64,000 nucleotides of DNA from Chryseomonas sp014190935 (GCF_014190935.1 NZ_JACHVV010000003.1:434001-498000); one strand, 5' to 3'; positions 1 to 9,240 are shown, numbered from the stretch's first letter. Translations and numbers: made by a program. The notes: generated by a model not told the origin, from the letters alone.

Positions 1-1066
1 CCATCTCCTGTTCCACCGCGGTCTTCACCTCGGAGGAGACCAGCTTGTCCTTGGTCTGGGAGGAGAACTTGGGATCCGGCACCTTGACCGAGATGATGGC
101 GGTCAGGCCTTCACGGGCGTCGTCACCGGTGGTGGCCACCTTGAACTTCTTGGCCAGGCCCTCGGCCTCGATGTAGCTGTTCAGGTTGCGCGTCAGCGCC
201 GAGCGAAAGCCCGCCAAGTGGGTGCCGCCATCGCGCTGGGGAATGTTGTTGGTGAAGCAGAGGATGTTCTCGTTGAAGCTGTCGTTCCACTGCAACGCCA
301 CTTCCACGCCGACGCCATCGTCCTCGCGCTGCACCTGGAAGTGAAATACCTCGTTCACCGCGGTCTTGTTGGTGTTCAGGTAGTCGACGAAGGCACGCAG
401 GCCACCCTCGTACTTGAACAGCTCTTCCTTGCCGCTGCGCTCGTCGCGCAGGACGATGCCGACACCGGAGTTGAGGAAGGACAGCTCGCGAATCCGCTTG
501 GCCAGGATGTCCCAACTGAACTGGATGTTGTTGAAGGTCTCGGCGGACGGCTTGAAATGCACCTGGGTACCGGTGGTGTCGGTCTCGCCGATCACTGCCA
601 GCGGCGCCTGGGGTACGCCGTGCACATAGACCTGCTCCCACAGCTGGCCGGCGCGGCGAATGGTCAACCGCAGCTCCTCGGACAGGGCGTTCACCACCGA
701 GACGCCCACGCCGTGCAGGCCGCCGGACACCTTGTAGGTGTTGTCGTCGAACTTACCGCCGGCGTGCAGCACGGTCATGATGACCTCGGCGGCCGAGACG
801 CCTTCTTCCTTGTGGATGTCCACCGGGATGCCGCGGCCGTTGTCGCGCACGGTGATGGATTCATCCATGTGGATGGTGATGCTGATCTCGCTGCAGAAGC
901 CGGCCAGGGCCTCGTCGATGGAGTTGTCCACCACCTCGAAGACCATGTGGTGCAGGCCGGTGCCGTCATCGGTGTCGCCGATGTACATGCCGGGGCGCTT
1001 GCGCACGGCATCCAGTCCCTTCAGCACCTTAATGCTGGAAGAGTCGTAGGTATTGGTCTCGCTCAT
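1..1066 (-). CDS. gyrB: DNA gyrase subunit B, N-terminal part (gene continues beyond window start)
   Basis: ATP-hydrolysing subunit of the type II topoisomerase that introduces negative supercoils. About 355 residues are visible: a GHKL ATPase domain, with the ATP-lid region reading GGKFDDNTYKVSGGLHGVG and a DNGRGIP motif, followed by part of the transducer domain. The TOPRIM and C-terminal domains lie outside the window. The ATG is at 1066-1064 and overlaps the recF stop by an ATGA, so translation is probably coupled. It is the last gene of the dnaA-dnaN-recF-gyrB block on the minus strand. The identification is secure; only the truncation by the window edge limits it. Confidence 0.97.
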   Translation of the reverse strand, partial: MSETNTYDSSSIKVLKGLDAVRKRPGMYIGDTDDGTGLHHMVFEVVDNSIDEALAGFCSEISITIHMDESITVRDNGRGIPVDIHKEEGVSAAEVIMTVLHAGGKFDDNTYKVSGGLHGVGVSVVNALSEELRLTIRRAGQLWEQVYVHGVPQAPLAVIGETDTTGTQVHFKPSAETFNNIQFSWDILAKRIRELSFLNSGVGIVLRDERSGKEELFKYEGGLRAFVDYLNTNKTAVNEVFHFQVQREDDGVGVEVALQWNDSFNENILCFTNNIPQRDGGTHLAGFRSALTRNLNSYIEAEGLAKKFKVATTGDDAREGLTAIISVKVPDPKFSSQTKDKLVSSEVKTAVEQEM

Positions 1067-2172
1067 GCTTGGCTCCCGCTAGTGTGGGTCTGCTTGATAT
1101 GGCCGTGTTCCACGTGAAACACGCTGACCTCTGTCTCCGGCCGCCAGGCGGCCTGTAGCGTCTCGCGCTCGACACAGGTGATGAAGACTTGGCACTCCAG
1201 TGCCTCCAGCAGCCGGCACAAGGCCAGCCGGTGTCCCTCGTCCAGTTCCGAGGGCAGGTCGTCGATGAGATAGACGCACTGGCCCCGCTTGACCTGGTTG
1301 ACCAGCCGCCCCTGGGCGATGCGCAACGCGCACACCACCAGCTTCTGCTGGCCGCGCGACAGGATGTCCGCCGCGTTGTGGTTGCCGATGCGGATCCGTA
1401 GGTCGGCGCGCTGGGGACCGGCCTGGGTATGCCCCAGCTGCAGATCCCGCGGCAGACTGTCCGCCAGCACCTCGCGCAGATCGCGCTCGCGGTCCCAGCC
1501 GCGGTAGTAGCTCAGGGTCAGGCCATCGAGCCGGATCAGCTCGGCCAGTACCGCGGTGAATTCCGGCTTCAGACGCTGGATATAGGCCTGGCGAAAGCCA
1601 TCGATCTCTGCGCTGGCCAGGGCCAGTTCCTGATCCCAGGCGGCCTGCGCCGCAGGGTCGATTTTACCACGTCTGAGCCAGTGATTTCGCTGCCTGAGCG
1701 CCTTTTGCAGGCGTTGCCACAGCGGCAGGAAACGCTGTTCCTCGTGGAACACGCCCCAGTCGAGAAACTGCCGCCTGATCTTGGGACTGCCTTCGAGCAG
1801 CCGGAAGCCGTCGGGGTTGATCAGCTGCAGTGGCAGCACCTCGGCCAGCTGCGCTGCGCTGCGGGCATTCTCGCCATTGATGCGAATCTGGTAGTCGCCG
1901 CCGCGCTCGCGCTGGATGCCCAGGTTGCAGTCCTGGCCCCCGGGCAGCCGCACCTGGCCGAACACCGTGCAACTGGCCTGCTCGTGCTGGATGACCGGCG
2001 CCAGTTTGGTGCTGCGAAAGGAGCGCGCCAGGCCCAGCAGGTGGATGGCTTCCAGCAGGCTGGTCTTGCCACTGCCGTTGGCGCCATGCAGGAGGTTGAC
2101 CCGGGGCGAGGGCTGAAGCGCGACCGCCTGCAGATTGCGCAGGCGGTCGGCATTGAAACGGATCAGCGTCAT
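1063..2172 (-). CDS. recF: DNA replication/repair protein RecF
   Basis: RecF is an SMC-like ATPase that works with RecO and RecR to load RecA at single-strand gaps. The 369-residue protein has the usual family length. The Walker A motif GANGSGKTS lies near residue 30, an ABC-type signature LSRGQQKLVV near residue 275 and a Walker B strand VYLIDDLPSELD near residue 305. It starts 10 bp after the dnaN stop and its TGA overlaps the gyrB ATG. The 3' part carries a parS-like site (1106-1121) within the coding sequence. Confidence 0.97.
   Translation of the reverse strand: MTLIRFNADRLRNLQAVALQPSPRVNLLHGANGSGKTSLLEAIHLLGLARSFRSTKLAPVIQHEQASCTVFGQVRLPGGQDCNLGIQRERGGDYQIRINGENARSAAQLAEVLPLQLINPDGFRLLEGSPKIRRQFLDWGVFHEEQRFLPLWQRLQKALRQRNHWLRRGKIDPAAQAAWDQELALASAEIDGFRQAYIQRLKPEFTAVLAELIRLDGLTLSYYRGWDRERDLREVLADSLPRDLQLGHTQAGPQRADLRIRIGNHNAADILSRGQQKLVVCALRIAQGRLVNQVKRGQCVYLIDDLPSELDEGHRLALCRLLEALECQVFITCVERETLQAAWRPETEVSVFHVEHGHIKQTHTSGSQA
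1106..1121. other. parS: parS centromere site within the recF 3' end
   Basis: The 16-mer TGTTCCACGTGAAACA matches the general bacterial parS consensus TGTTYCACGTGRAACA at every position. ParB-type proteins load on such sites to organise the origin for segregation. It lies inside the recF coding region, about 3.7 kb from oriC, and parA/parB are encoded 12 kb away in the same window. Confidence 0.9.
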
Positions 2173-2182
2173 CGAGCGGCGA

Positions 2183-3286
2183 TCAGAGGCGCATCGGCAT
2201 CACGACATAAGAGGAATCGTCGTTGCCCGCCTCCTGCAACAGCGCACTGCTGCTGGAATCGGACAGGGTGATGCGCACCTGGTCGGTGGTCATCACGCCG
2301 AGTACGTCGAGCAGGTAGCTGACGTTGAAGCCGATCTCCAGGCTGCCGCCGTCGTAGTCGACCTGCAGCTCTTCCTCGGCCTCTTCCTGCTCCGGGTTGT
2401 TGGCCTGGATCTTCATGAAGCCGTTTTCCAGCTGCAGGCGGATGCCGCGGTACTTCTCGTTGGAGAGGATGGCGGTGCGGCTGAAGGCCTCGCGCAGGTG
2501 CTGACGCTCGCCCAGTACCAGCTTGTCGCCATGCCGCGGCAGCACGCGCTCGTAGTCGGGGAACTTGCCGTCCACCAGCTTGGAGGTAAAGGTGAAGTCA
2601 CCGGTGGTGGCGCGGATATGGTGCTGGCCGAGGACCACGTTGACCGGCTCTTCCGGTTCGGTGAGCAGGCGCGACAGTTCCAGGATGCCCTTGCGCGGCA
2701 CGATGACCTGGTGCTTCTCGGCCTGGTCGACGTCGGCCTCCAGCATGCACATGGCCAGGCGGTGCCCATCGGTGGCCACGGCGCGCAGGCGACCGGTGCT
2801 GGCTTCCAGCAGCATGCCGTTGAGGTAGTAGCGCACGTCCTGCTGGGCCATGGCAAAGCCGGTGCGCTCGATCAGGCGGCGCAAGCGACCCTGGGGGATG
2901 CTGAATTTCAGCGAACCCGGACCTTCCTCCACGGTGGGGAAGTCGTTGGCCGGCAGGGTGGACAGGGTGAAACGGCTGCGTCCGGCGCGGATCAGCAGCT
3001 TCTGCTCCTCGGTGCGGATGTCGATCAGCGCATCGGGCTGCAGGCTCTTGCAGATGTCCATCAGCTTGCGCGCCGGCACGGTGATCTCGCCGGCTTCGGC
3101 GGCTTCTTCCAGATCGACCCGGCCAACCAGCTCGACTTCCAGGTCGGTCCCGGTCAGCGAGAGGCGCTGGCCTTCCACGACCAGGAGTACGTTGGACAGC
3201 ACCGGCAGCGTTTGCCGACGTTCCACGACACCGGCCACTAGCTGCAGCGGTTTCAACAGGGCTTCGCGTTGAATGGTGAAATGCAT
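2183..3286 (-). CDS. dnaN: DNA polymerase III subunit beta (sliding clamp)
   Basis: Ring-shaped homodimeric processivity clamp that tethers DNA polymerase III and other enzymes to DNA. The 367 residues have the standard family length and the three-repeat clamp fold. The N-terminus MHFTIQREALLKPLQLVAGV and the C-terminal VVMPMRL, whose end forms part of the hydrophobic partner-binding pocket, are typical of Pseudomonas. It lies 28 bp downstream of dnaA and 10 bp upstream of recF, so one transcript is likely. Confidence 0.98.
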   Translation of the reverse strand: MHFTIQREALLKPLQLVAGVVERRQTLPVLSNVLLVVEGQRLSLTGTDLEVELVGRVDLEEAAEAGEITVPARKLMDICKSLQPDALIDIRTEEQKLLIRAGRSRFTLSTLPANDFPTVEEGPGSLKFSIPQGRLRRLIERTGFAMAQQDVRYYLNGMLLEASTGRLRAVATDGHRLAMCMLEADVDQAEKHQVIVPRKGILELSRLLTEPEEPVNVVLGQHHIRATTGDFTFTSKLVDGKFPDYERVLPRHGDKLVLGERQHLREAFSRTAILSNEKYRGIRLQLENGFMKIQANNPEQEEAEEELQVDYDGGSLEIGFNVSYLLDVLGVMTTDQVRITLSDSSSSALLQEAGNDDSSYVVMPMRL

Positions 3287-3314
3287 GGTCAGGTCCTTGC
3301 CAGGGCCGCGTCCG

Positions 3315-4778
3315 TCAGGTGGTCAGGGTACGCAGCAGGTTCTTGTAATCCTCGCGAATATCCGCGTCGGATTCCCGAAGTTCGGCGATCTTGCGACAGG
3401 CGTGCAACACCGTCGTGTGATCGCGTCCGCCAAAGGCATCGCCGATTTCCGGCAGGCTGTGGTTGGTCAGTTCCTTGGATAGCGCCATGGCGACTTGCCG
3501 CGGCCGAGCGACCGAACGCGAGCGGCGTTTGGACAGCAGATCGGCGATCTTGATCTTGTAGTACTCGGCCGCGGTGCGCTGGATGTTGTCGATGCTGACC
3601 AGCTTGTCCTGCAGCGCCAGAAGGTCCTTGAGCGACTCGCGGATCAGTTCGATGGTGATGTCCCGGCCCATGAAGTGGGCATGGGCGATCACCCGCTTGA
3701 GCGCGCCTTCCAGTTCCCGCACGTTGGAACGGATGCGCTGGGCGATGAAGAAGGCGGCGTCATGGGGCAGATCCACCTTGGCCTGGTCGGCCTTCTTCAT
3801 CAGGATCGCCACCCGCGTCTCCAGCTCCGGCGGCTCCACCGCCACGGTGAGACCCCAGCCGAAGCGCGACTTGAGGCGCTCTTCCAGACCATCGATCTCC
3901 TTGGGATAGCGGTCGCTGGTGAGGATCACCTGTTGTCCACCTTCAAGCAGGGCGTTGAAGGTGTGGAAAAACTCTTCCTGCGAACGCTCCTTGCGGGCGA
4001 AGAACTGGATGTCATCGATCAGCAGCGCATCCACCGAGCGGTAGAAGCGCTTGAATTCGTTGATGGCATTGAGCTGCAGCGCCTTGACCATGTCGGCGAC
4101 GAAGCGCTCCGAATGCAGATAGACGATCTTGGCGTTCGGATTGCGCTTGAGCAAATGATTGCCCACTGCGTGCATCAGGTGGGTCTTGCCCAGACCCACG
4201 CCCCCATAGAGGAAGAGCGGGTTGTAACCGTGCTTGGGATTGTCCGCCACCTGCCAGGCCGCCGCGCGGGCCAGCTGGTTGGACTTGCCCTCGACGAAGT
4301 TCTCGAAGGTGAAGGTGCGGTTCAGATAGCTGGTGTGCTTGAGCGCACCCTCCACCTGCACGGTACGTTCGGTCTTGACGGCCGGCTCGTCGGCCAATTC
4401 CGCCGTCACGTCTTCCAGGGCGACGCCCGCCGTGACGATATCCGACTGGATTGGTTGCGGCGCCTGCACCGGTGGTGGCAGCGGAGCGCTCTGGCTGCTC
4501 GGCGTCTGGACAGCGCGCGGCTTGTTGCTGCGCTTGCTGCCGATCAGCAGGGACAGCACCGGGGCAATACCGTCGTCGGCATGCTCCTCGAGCAATTCGA
4601 GCAGGCGACCCAGGTATTTCTCGTTGACCCAGTCGAGCACGAAGCGATTGGGCGCGAACACCCGCAGCTCATCCCCTTCCGCTTCCACCTGTAGTGGCCG
4701 GATCCAGGTATTGAATTGTTGCGAAGGCAACTCGTCGCGCAGCACATCCACGCAACGTTGCCAGAGTTCGACCGACAC
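3315..4778 (-). CDS. dnaA: Chromosomal replication initiator protein DnaA
   Basis: AAA+ ATPase that binds 9-bp DnaA boxes and melts oriC. Domain I starts SVELWQRCVDVLRDELPSQQ, domain II is a Pro/Gln-rich linker around residues 85-150, and domain III carries Walker A GGVGLGKTH and Walker B LLIDDIQF. Domain IV carries the DNA-binding signature GGRDHTTVLHACRKI. I chose GTG at 4778-4776 as the start because GGGAG lies 5 bases upstream and the known Pseudomonas proteins begin (M)SVELW. A TTG at 4790 would add four residues. About 487 residues. It is transcribed away from oriC and heads the dnaN-recF-gyrB block. Confidence 0.97.
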   Translation of the reverse strand: MSVELWQRCVDVLRDELPSQQFNTWIRPLQVEAEGDELRVFAPNRFVLDWVNEKYLGRLLELLEEHADDGIAPVLSLLIGSKRSNKPRAVQTPSSQSAPLPPPVQAPQPIQSDIVTAGVALEDVTAELADEPAVKTERTVQVEGALKHTSYLNRTFTFENFVEGKSNQLARAAAWQVADNPKHGYNPLFLYGGVGLGKTHLMHAVGNHLLKRNPNAKIVYLHSERFVADMVKALQLNAINEFKRFYRSVDALLIDDIQFFARKERSQEEFFHTFNALLEGGQQVILTSDRYPKEIDGLEERLKSRFGWGLTVAVEPPELETRVAILMKKADQAKVDLPHDAAFFIAQRIRSNVRELEGALKRVIAHAHFMGRDITIELIRESLKDLLALQDKLVSIDNIQRTAAEYYKIKIADLLSKRRSRSVARPRQVAMALSKELTNHSLPEIGDAFGGRDHTTVLHACRKIAELRESDADIREDYKNLLRTLTT

Positions 4779-4799
4779 AGCGTCTCCCAAGAACTGGAG

Positions 4800-5216
4800 C
4801 GGCCCGGACGGGCCATGAGCAAACGCCCATTGTATCCCTCCCCACCCGGGTTATCCACATGACCGCGCAGTTTCCCGGCAGATACCTACCACGACCGCCG
4901 GAGCCAGCCGCATGACCGTCAGCACTGTGGATAAGGCCGTCTGACCTCTCTGGACATCCTAGGGTTTTTCTCTGTGGATAATCCGGGTGTGCGTAACCGC
5001 TCTGCTTATCCACAGTCTCTGGACAGCCTGACCACCTTCGCCCCACCTGTTGAAAACAGACTTTCCGCCGCCGCTCCGACCAGCCTGGATCGGGGCTGCC
5101 ACGATCTATCCACAGAAATCTGCTGCACCATACATATTCACTTCAACAGTCTTTTAAAACCTTCTGACCTGTTGATTTTATTTACGCACTCGCCTGCCAG
5201 CCGGTGCTGGTTGGAA
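4800..5216. other. oriC: Origin of replication oriC (dnaA-rpmH intergenic region)
   Basis: Non-coding region between divergent dnaA and rpmH. Perfect DnaA boxes TTATCCACA lie at 4851-4859 and 5006-5014, and in reverse orientation at 4926-4934 and 4973-4981. A one-mismatch box CTATCCACA is at 5106-5114. An AT-rich stretch follows (5129-5185) and contains CAGTCTTTTAAAACCTTCT at 5147-5165, a plausible unwinding element. Box number, AT-rich side and gene context fit the Pseudomonas-type origin. The dnaA promoter must also lie in this region, but I could not place it with confidence. Confidence 0.93.
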
Positions 5217-5217
5217 A

Positions 5218-5246
5218 TTGACCTGTACCGAGGCTTTCTCTAGAAT
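5218..5246 (+). promoter_or_regulatory. Sigma70-type promoter of the rpmH operon
   Basis: TTGACC at 5218-5223 and TAGAAT at 5241-5246 are separated by exactly 17 bp and lie about 60 bp upstream of the rpmH ATG. This is the strongest promoter match on the rpmH side of oriC and should drive rpmH-rnpA-yidD-yidC. Confidence 0.75.
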
Positions 5247-5304
5247 CGCCGGTCTCTTTGCGCGGGGCACTCATGCCTTGCCGCTTTCACCTAGGTAAAA
5301 GTCC

Positions 5305-5439
5305 ATGAAACGCACCTTCCAACCCAGCACCCTGAAGCGCGCCCGTGTCCACGGTTTCCGTGCTCGTATGGCAACCAAGAACGGCCGTCAGGTTCTCGCC
5401 CGTCGCCGTGCCAAAGGCCGCAAGCGTCTGGCGATCTGA
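5305..5439 (+). CDS. rpmH: 50S ribosomal protein L34
   Basis: Small basic ribosomal protein of the large subunit, 44 residues, the standard length. It begins MKRTFQPSTLKRARVHGFRA and ends RAKGRKRLAI, which is diagnostic of L34. It sits next to oriC and is followed 12 bp later by rnpA. Confidence 0.98.
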   Translation: MKRTFQPSTLKRARVHGFRARMATKNGRQVLARRRAKGRKRLAI

Positions 5440-5451
5440 TTGCCCGGTCAG

Positions 5452-5853
5452 GTGGTGAGTCAGGGTTTCGGTCGGGACAGGCGCTTACTGAGCTCCCAAC
5501 AGTTCCAAGCGGTCTTTGACTCTCCCACCCACAAGGCATCCGGCAAGCACCTGCTGCTGCTCGCCCATGCCAATGGGCTCGACCATTCCCGCCTGGGGCT
5601 GGTCATCGGCAAGAAAAGCGTCAAGCTTTCTGTCGAGCGCAATCGCATCAAGCGGGTCATCCGAGATTCCTTCCGTCTGAATCAGGACCGCCTGGGCAGC
5701 TTCGATCTGGTCTTCGTCGCCCGTAAGGGACTTGGCGAGGTCGACAATCCCGAATTGCACGATCAGCTGCTGCAACTGTGGAAACGTCTTAATCGCCAGG
5801 CGAGCAAGACGATTGCCCACCCCATTGACAGTCCCGACGGTGCTCATGCGTAA
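5452..5853 (+). CDS. rnpA: Ribonuclease P protein component
   Basis: Protein cofactor of RNase P, which trims tRNA 5' leaders. The reading frame has the characteristic RNR-type motif VERNRIKRVIRDSFR around residues 58-72 and GLVIGKKSVKLS just before it. The GTG at 5452 (M-V-S-Q-G-F) is favoured by comparison with known Pseudomonas RnpA, which starts MVS. GTG at 5455 and an upstream TTG at 5440 are alternatives, and the ribosome-binding site is weak. About 133 residues. The 3' end overlaps yidD by 8 bp. Confidence 0.95.
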   Translation: MVSQGFGRDRRLLSSQQFQAVFDSPTHKASGKHLLLLAHANGLDHSRLGLVIGKKSVKLSVERNRIKRVIRDSFRLNQDRLGSFDLVFVARKGLGEVDNPELHDQLLQLWKRLNRQASKTIAHPIDSPDGAHA

Positions 5854-6094
5854 ACCGGCCCTGCTGCTGATTCGCTTCTACCGTTATGCCATCAGCCCCT
5901 TGATGGCCAGTCACTGTCGTTTCTATCCGACCTGTTCCGGTTACGCTCTCGAAGCCATCGAGCGCCACGGGCTGCTGCGTGGTGGCTGGCTGACCACACG
6001 GCGACTGTGCCGGTGCCATCCCTGGCACTCAGGCGGATACGATCCCGTTCCTCCCGCAAAGAACCCAGCCCCGACCTCTTCGATGGCCGAGTAA
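5846..6094 (+). CDS. yidD: Membrane protein insertion efficiency factor YidD
   Basis: Small (82 residues) membrane-associated protein with a role in YidC/Sec-dependent insertion. It shows the conserved core RFYRYAISPLMASHCRFYPTC and the later GGWLTTRRLCRCHPWHSGGYDPVP, with the Cys-rich signature of the family. The start ATG at 5846 lies inside the end of rnpA and the stop is 2 bp before yidC, which indicates translational coupling in the rpmH-rnpA-yidD-yidC operon. Confidence 0.95.
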   Translation: MRKPALLLIRFYRYAISPLMASHCRFYPTCSGYALEAIERHGLLRGGWLTTRRLCRCHPWHSGGYDPVPPAKNPAPTSSMAE

Positions 6095-6096
6095 AC

Positions 6097-7812
6097 ATGG
6101 ATATCAAGCGCCCGCTACTCATTGCCGCCTTGGCGATCGTGTCCTACACCCTGGTTTTCCAGTGGAATAAGGATTACGGCCAGGCCGATCTGCCCACGGC
6201 CAAGACGCAGACCAGCGTCCTGCCGGGCGATACCCCCAACGTACCCACCGATGTACCGGCCGATGCCAAGGCTGCCGCTCCGGTGGACAACTCGGCCGCC
6301 CAGCCGAGCACCGCGCTCATCAAGGTGCGTACCGACGTTCTGGATGTGGCCATCGACCCCCGCGGCGGCGACATCGTCCAGCTCGGGCTGGTGCAGTATC
6401 CCCGTCGCCAGGATCATCCCGACGTTCCCTTCATGCTGTTCGACAACGGCAACGAGCGTCTTTACCTGGCCCAGAGCGGGCTGACCGGTGCCAACGGTCC
6501 CGACGCCAACAGCGCCGGTCGTCCGCTGTACACCTCGGCGCAGTCCAGCTACGTGCTCGCCGATGGCCAGCCGCAACTGGCGGTGGATCTCAAGTACCAG
6601 GCCAATGGCGTCGACTACATCAAGAGATTCACCTTCCACCGGGGCCTGAAGGTCGACTGCTCGGACGCCGAGAAGGCGCAGAAGAAGATCACTTGCATCA
6701 ACCCGGACGCCTACCAGATCCAGGTCAGCTACCTGATCGACAACCACAGCGCCAGCGCCTGGAACGGCGTGCTCTACGCCCAGCTCAAGCGTGACAAGAG
6801 CGGCGATCCCTCGGCCACCACCGCAACCGGCGTGTCCACCTACCTGGGCGCCGCGGTCGGTACTCCCGCCGAGCCCTACCGCAAGGTGTCCATGAGCGAC
6901 ATGGACAAGAACCGCCTGCAGGAATCCGTGCAGGGCGGCTGGGTCGGTTGGCTGCAGCACTACTTCGTCACCGCCTGGGTGCCTAACAAGGACGAGCAGC
7001 ACCAGATCACCACCCGCAAGGATGCCCAGGGCAACTACATCGTCGGCTTCACCGGTCCGCAGTTCAGCGTGCCGGCGGGTGGCAAGGGCGAGACCTCGCT
7101 GACCCTCTATGCCGGTCCGAAGATCCAGGAGCACCTCAAGACCCTGTCCCACGGCCTGGAACTGACCGTCGACTACGGCTTCCTGTGGTTCATCGCCCAG
7201 CCGATCTTCTGGCTGCTGCAGCATATCCACAGCATCCTGGGTAACTGGGGCTGGTCGATCATCGTCCTGACCATCATCATCAAGATGCTGTTCTTCCCGC
7301 TGTCCGCCGCCAGCTACCGTTCCATGGCCCGCATGCGCGCCGTCGGCCCGCGACTGCAGGCGCTGAAGGAACAGCATGGCGACGATCGCCAGAAGATGTC
7401 CCAGGCGATGATGGAGCTGTACCGCAAGGAGAAGATCAATCCCTTGGGTGGCTGCCTGCCCATCGTGGTGCAGATGCCGGTGTTCCTGGCGCTGTACTGG
7501 GTGCTGCTGGAAAGCGTCGAGATGCGCCAGTCGCCCTGGATGTTCTGGATCACCGACCTGTCGGCCAAGGATCCCTTCTTCATCCTGCCGATCATCATGG
7601 GCGCCACCATGCTGGTGCAGCAGATGCTCAACCCGGCACCGCCGGATCCCATGCAGGCCAAGGTCATGAAGATGATGCCGATCATCTTCACCTTCTTTTT
7701 CCTGTGGTTCCCAGCCGGTCTGGTGCTGTACTGGATCGTCAACAACTGCCTGTCGATCCTGCAGCAGTGGTACATTACCCGGAAGATCGAGGCGGCCAGC
7801 AAGAAGGCCTGA
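6097..7812 (+). CDS. yidC: Membrane protein insertase YidC
   Basis: Inner-membrane insertase acting alone or with SecYEG. The 571-residue protein starts MDIKRPLLIAALAIVSYTLV (first membrane segment), continues with a large periplasmic domain to about residue 355, then five C-terminal membrane segments with the typical NPLGGCLPIVVQMPVFLALY stretch. It ends in a basic cytoplasmic tail (RKIEAASKKA). ATG 6097 is used; an in-frame upstream extension would overlap yidD and is not needed. It is followed by a stem-loop at 7831. Confidence 0.97.
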   Translation: MDIKRPLLIAALAIVSYTLVFQWNKDYGQADLPTAKTQTSVLPGDTPNVPTDVPADAKAAAPVDNSAAQPSTALIKVRTDVLDVAIDPRGGDIVQLGLVQYPRRQDHPDVPFMLFDNGNERLYLAQSGLTGANGPDANSAGRPLYTSAQSSYVLADGQPQLAVDLKYQANGVDYIKRFTFHRGLKVDCSDAEKAQKKITCINPDAYQIQVSYLIDNHSASAWNGVLYAQLKRDKSGDPSATTATGVSTYLGAAVGTPAEPYRKVSMSDMDKNRLQESVQGGWVGWLQHYFVTAWVPNKDEQHQITTRKDAQGNYIVGFTGPQFSVPAGGKGETSLTLYAGPKIQEHLKTLSHGLELTVDYGFLWFIAQPIFWLLQHIHSILGNWGWSIIVLTIIIKMLFFPLSAASYRSMARMRAVGPRLQALKEQHGDDRQKMSQAMMELYRKEKINPLGGCLPIVVQMPVFLALYWVLLESVEMRQSPWMFWITDLSAKDPFFILPIIMGATMLVQQMLNPAPPDPMQAKVMKMMPIIFTFFFLWFPAGLVLYWIVNNCLSILQQWYITRKIEAASKKA

Positions 7813-7830
7813 CCCCGCTCACCCTGTCCA

Positions 7831-7864
7831 CACGACGCCCCTTGATTGGGGCGTCGTGCTTTCT
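7831..7864 (+). terminator. Stem-loop between yidC and mnmE
   Basis: CACGACGCCCC (7831-7841), loop TTGATT, GGGGCGTCGTG (7848-7858) form an 11-bp perfect stem followed by the weakly T-rich CTTTCT. It could be a leaky terminator that lowers mnmE expression relative to yidC. Confidence 0.6.
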
Positions 7865-7875
7865 GGAGGATCGTC

Positions 7876-9240
7876 ATGTCCCTGTCTTCCGACAGCATCG
7901 CCGCCATCGCCACCGCCACCGGGCGCGGCGGGGTCGGCATCGTCCGCGTCTCCGGACCCCTGGCCGCCCCCCTGGCGCGGGCGATCTGCGGCCGTGAGCT
8001 GCCCCCGCGACATGCCCACTACGGCAACTTCCTCGCCGCCGACGGCAGCGTGCTGGACGCCGGCATCGCGCTGTTCTTTCCCGGCCCCAACTCCTTCACC
8101 GGCGAAGACGTGCTGGAACTCCAGGGCCATGGCGGCCCGGTGATCCTCGACCTGCTGCTGCGCCGGACCCTGGAAGAGGGCGCGCGGCTGGCCCGTCCAG
8201 GGGAGTTCAGCGAACGCGCCTTCCTCAACGACAAGCTCGACCTGGCGCAGGCCGAGGCCATCGCCGACCTCATCGAGGCCAGCACCGAACAGGCCGCGCG
8301 CAATGCCCTGCGCTCGCTGCAGGGCGAATTCTCCCGCCGCGTGGAAAGCCTGGTCGAGCAACTCATCCAGCTGCGTATCTACGTCGAGGCCGCCATCGAC
8401 TTTCCCGAGGAAGAGATCGACTTCCTCGCCGACGGCCGGGTGCAGGGCTTGCTGGAGGGCGTCCAGGCCGAATTGCAGGAGGTCCGCCGCGAAGCCAATC
8501 GTGGCGCCCTGCTGCGTGACGGCATGACCGTGGTGATCGCCGGCCGCCCCAATGCCGGCAAGTCCAGCCTGCTCAATGCCCTGGCCGGCCGCGAAGCCGC
8601 CATCGTCACCGACATCGCCGGCACCACCCGCGATGTCCTGCGTGAACATATCCACCTGGATGGCATGCCGCTGCACGTGGTCGATACGGCCGGTCTGCGC
8701 GACACCGACGACCGTGTGGAGCAGATCGGCGTCCAGCGGGCCCTGGACGCCATCGCCGGAGCCGATCGGGTGCTGCTGGTGGTGGACGCCAGCGCACCGG
8801 AAGCCGGCGATCCCCAGGCGCTCTGGCCGGAATTGCTGAGCGCCAGGCCGCCGCTGGACAAGCTGACGGTGATCCGCAACAAGGCCGACCTCACCGGTGA
8901 GCCCACCGGACTGCTGGCGTCGACCGCGCCGGTGGAGATCGCCCTGAGCGCCACCGATGGCGGAGGGGTCGAGGCCCTGCGCGAGCACCTCAAGGCCTGC
9001 ATGGGCTTCGAGCAGACCACCGAAGGCGGCTTCAGCGCCCGCCGTCGTCACCTGGATGCCCTGCAACGGGCGGCCAGCACCCTGGACCACGGCTATCGCC
9101 AGCTCACCCTGGCCGGTTCCGGCGAGCTCTTGGCCGAGGATCTGCGCCAGGCCCAGCAGGTGCTCGGCGAGATCACCGGCGCCTTCAGCTCCGACGATCT
9201 GCTCGGCCGCATCTTCTCTAGCTTCTGCATCGGCAAGTAA
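7876..9240 (+). CDS. mnmE: tRNA uridine-5-carboxymethylaminomethyl(34) synthesis GTPase MnmE
   Basis: Works with MnmG to modify U34 in the wobble position of certain tRNAs. The 454 residues have the usual length. They comprise an N-terminal formyl-THF-binding domain (TGRGGVGIVRVSG), a G domain with GRPNAGKSS, DTAGLRDT and NKAD motifs, and the invariant C-terminal FCIGK. ATG 7876 has CTGGAGGA upstream; a longer frame upstream would run into the terminator. The partner gene mnmG lies after the second origin-like region. Confidence 0.97.
   Translation: MSLSSDSIAAIATATGRGGVGIVRVSGPLAAPLARAICGRELPPRHAHYGNFLAADGSVLDAGIALFFPGPNSFTGEDVLELQGHGGPVILDLLLRRTLEEGARLARPGEFSERAFLNDKLDLAQAEAIADLIEASTEQAARNALRSLQGEFSRRVESLVEQLIQLRIYVEAAIDFPEEEIDFLADGRVQGLLEGVQAELQEVRREANRGALLRDGMTVVIAGRPNAGKSSLLNALAGREAAIVTDIAGTTRDVLREHIHLDGMPLHVVDTAGLRDTDDRVEQIGVQRALDAIAGADRVLLVVDASAPEAGDPQALWPELLSARPPLDKLTVIRNKADLTGEPTGLLASTAPVEIALSATDGGGVEALREHLKACMGFEQTTEGGFSARRRHLDALQRAASTLDHGYRQLTLAGSGELLAEDLRQAQQVLGEITGAFSSDDLLGRIFSSFCIGK

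Noticed and set aside
6115..7377. Minus-strand frame over yidC
   Set aside because: Antisense shadow of yidC with repetitive Gly/Val composition.
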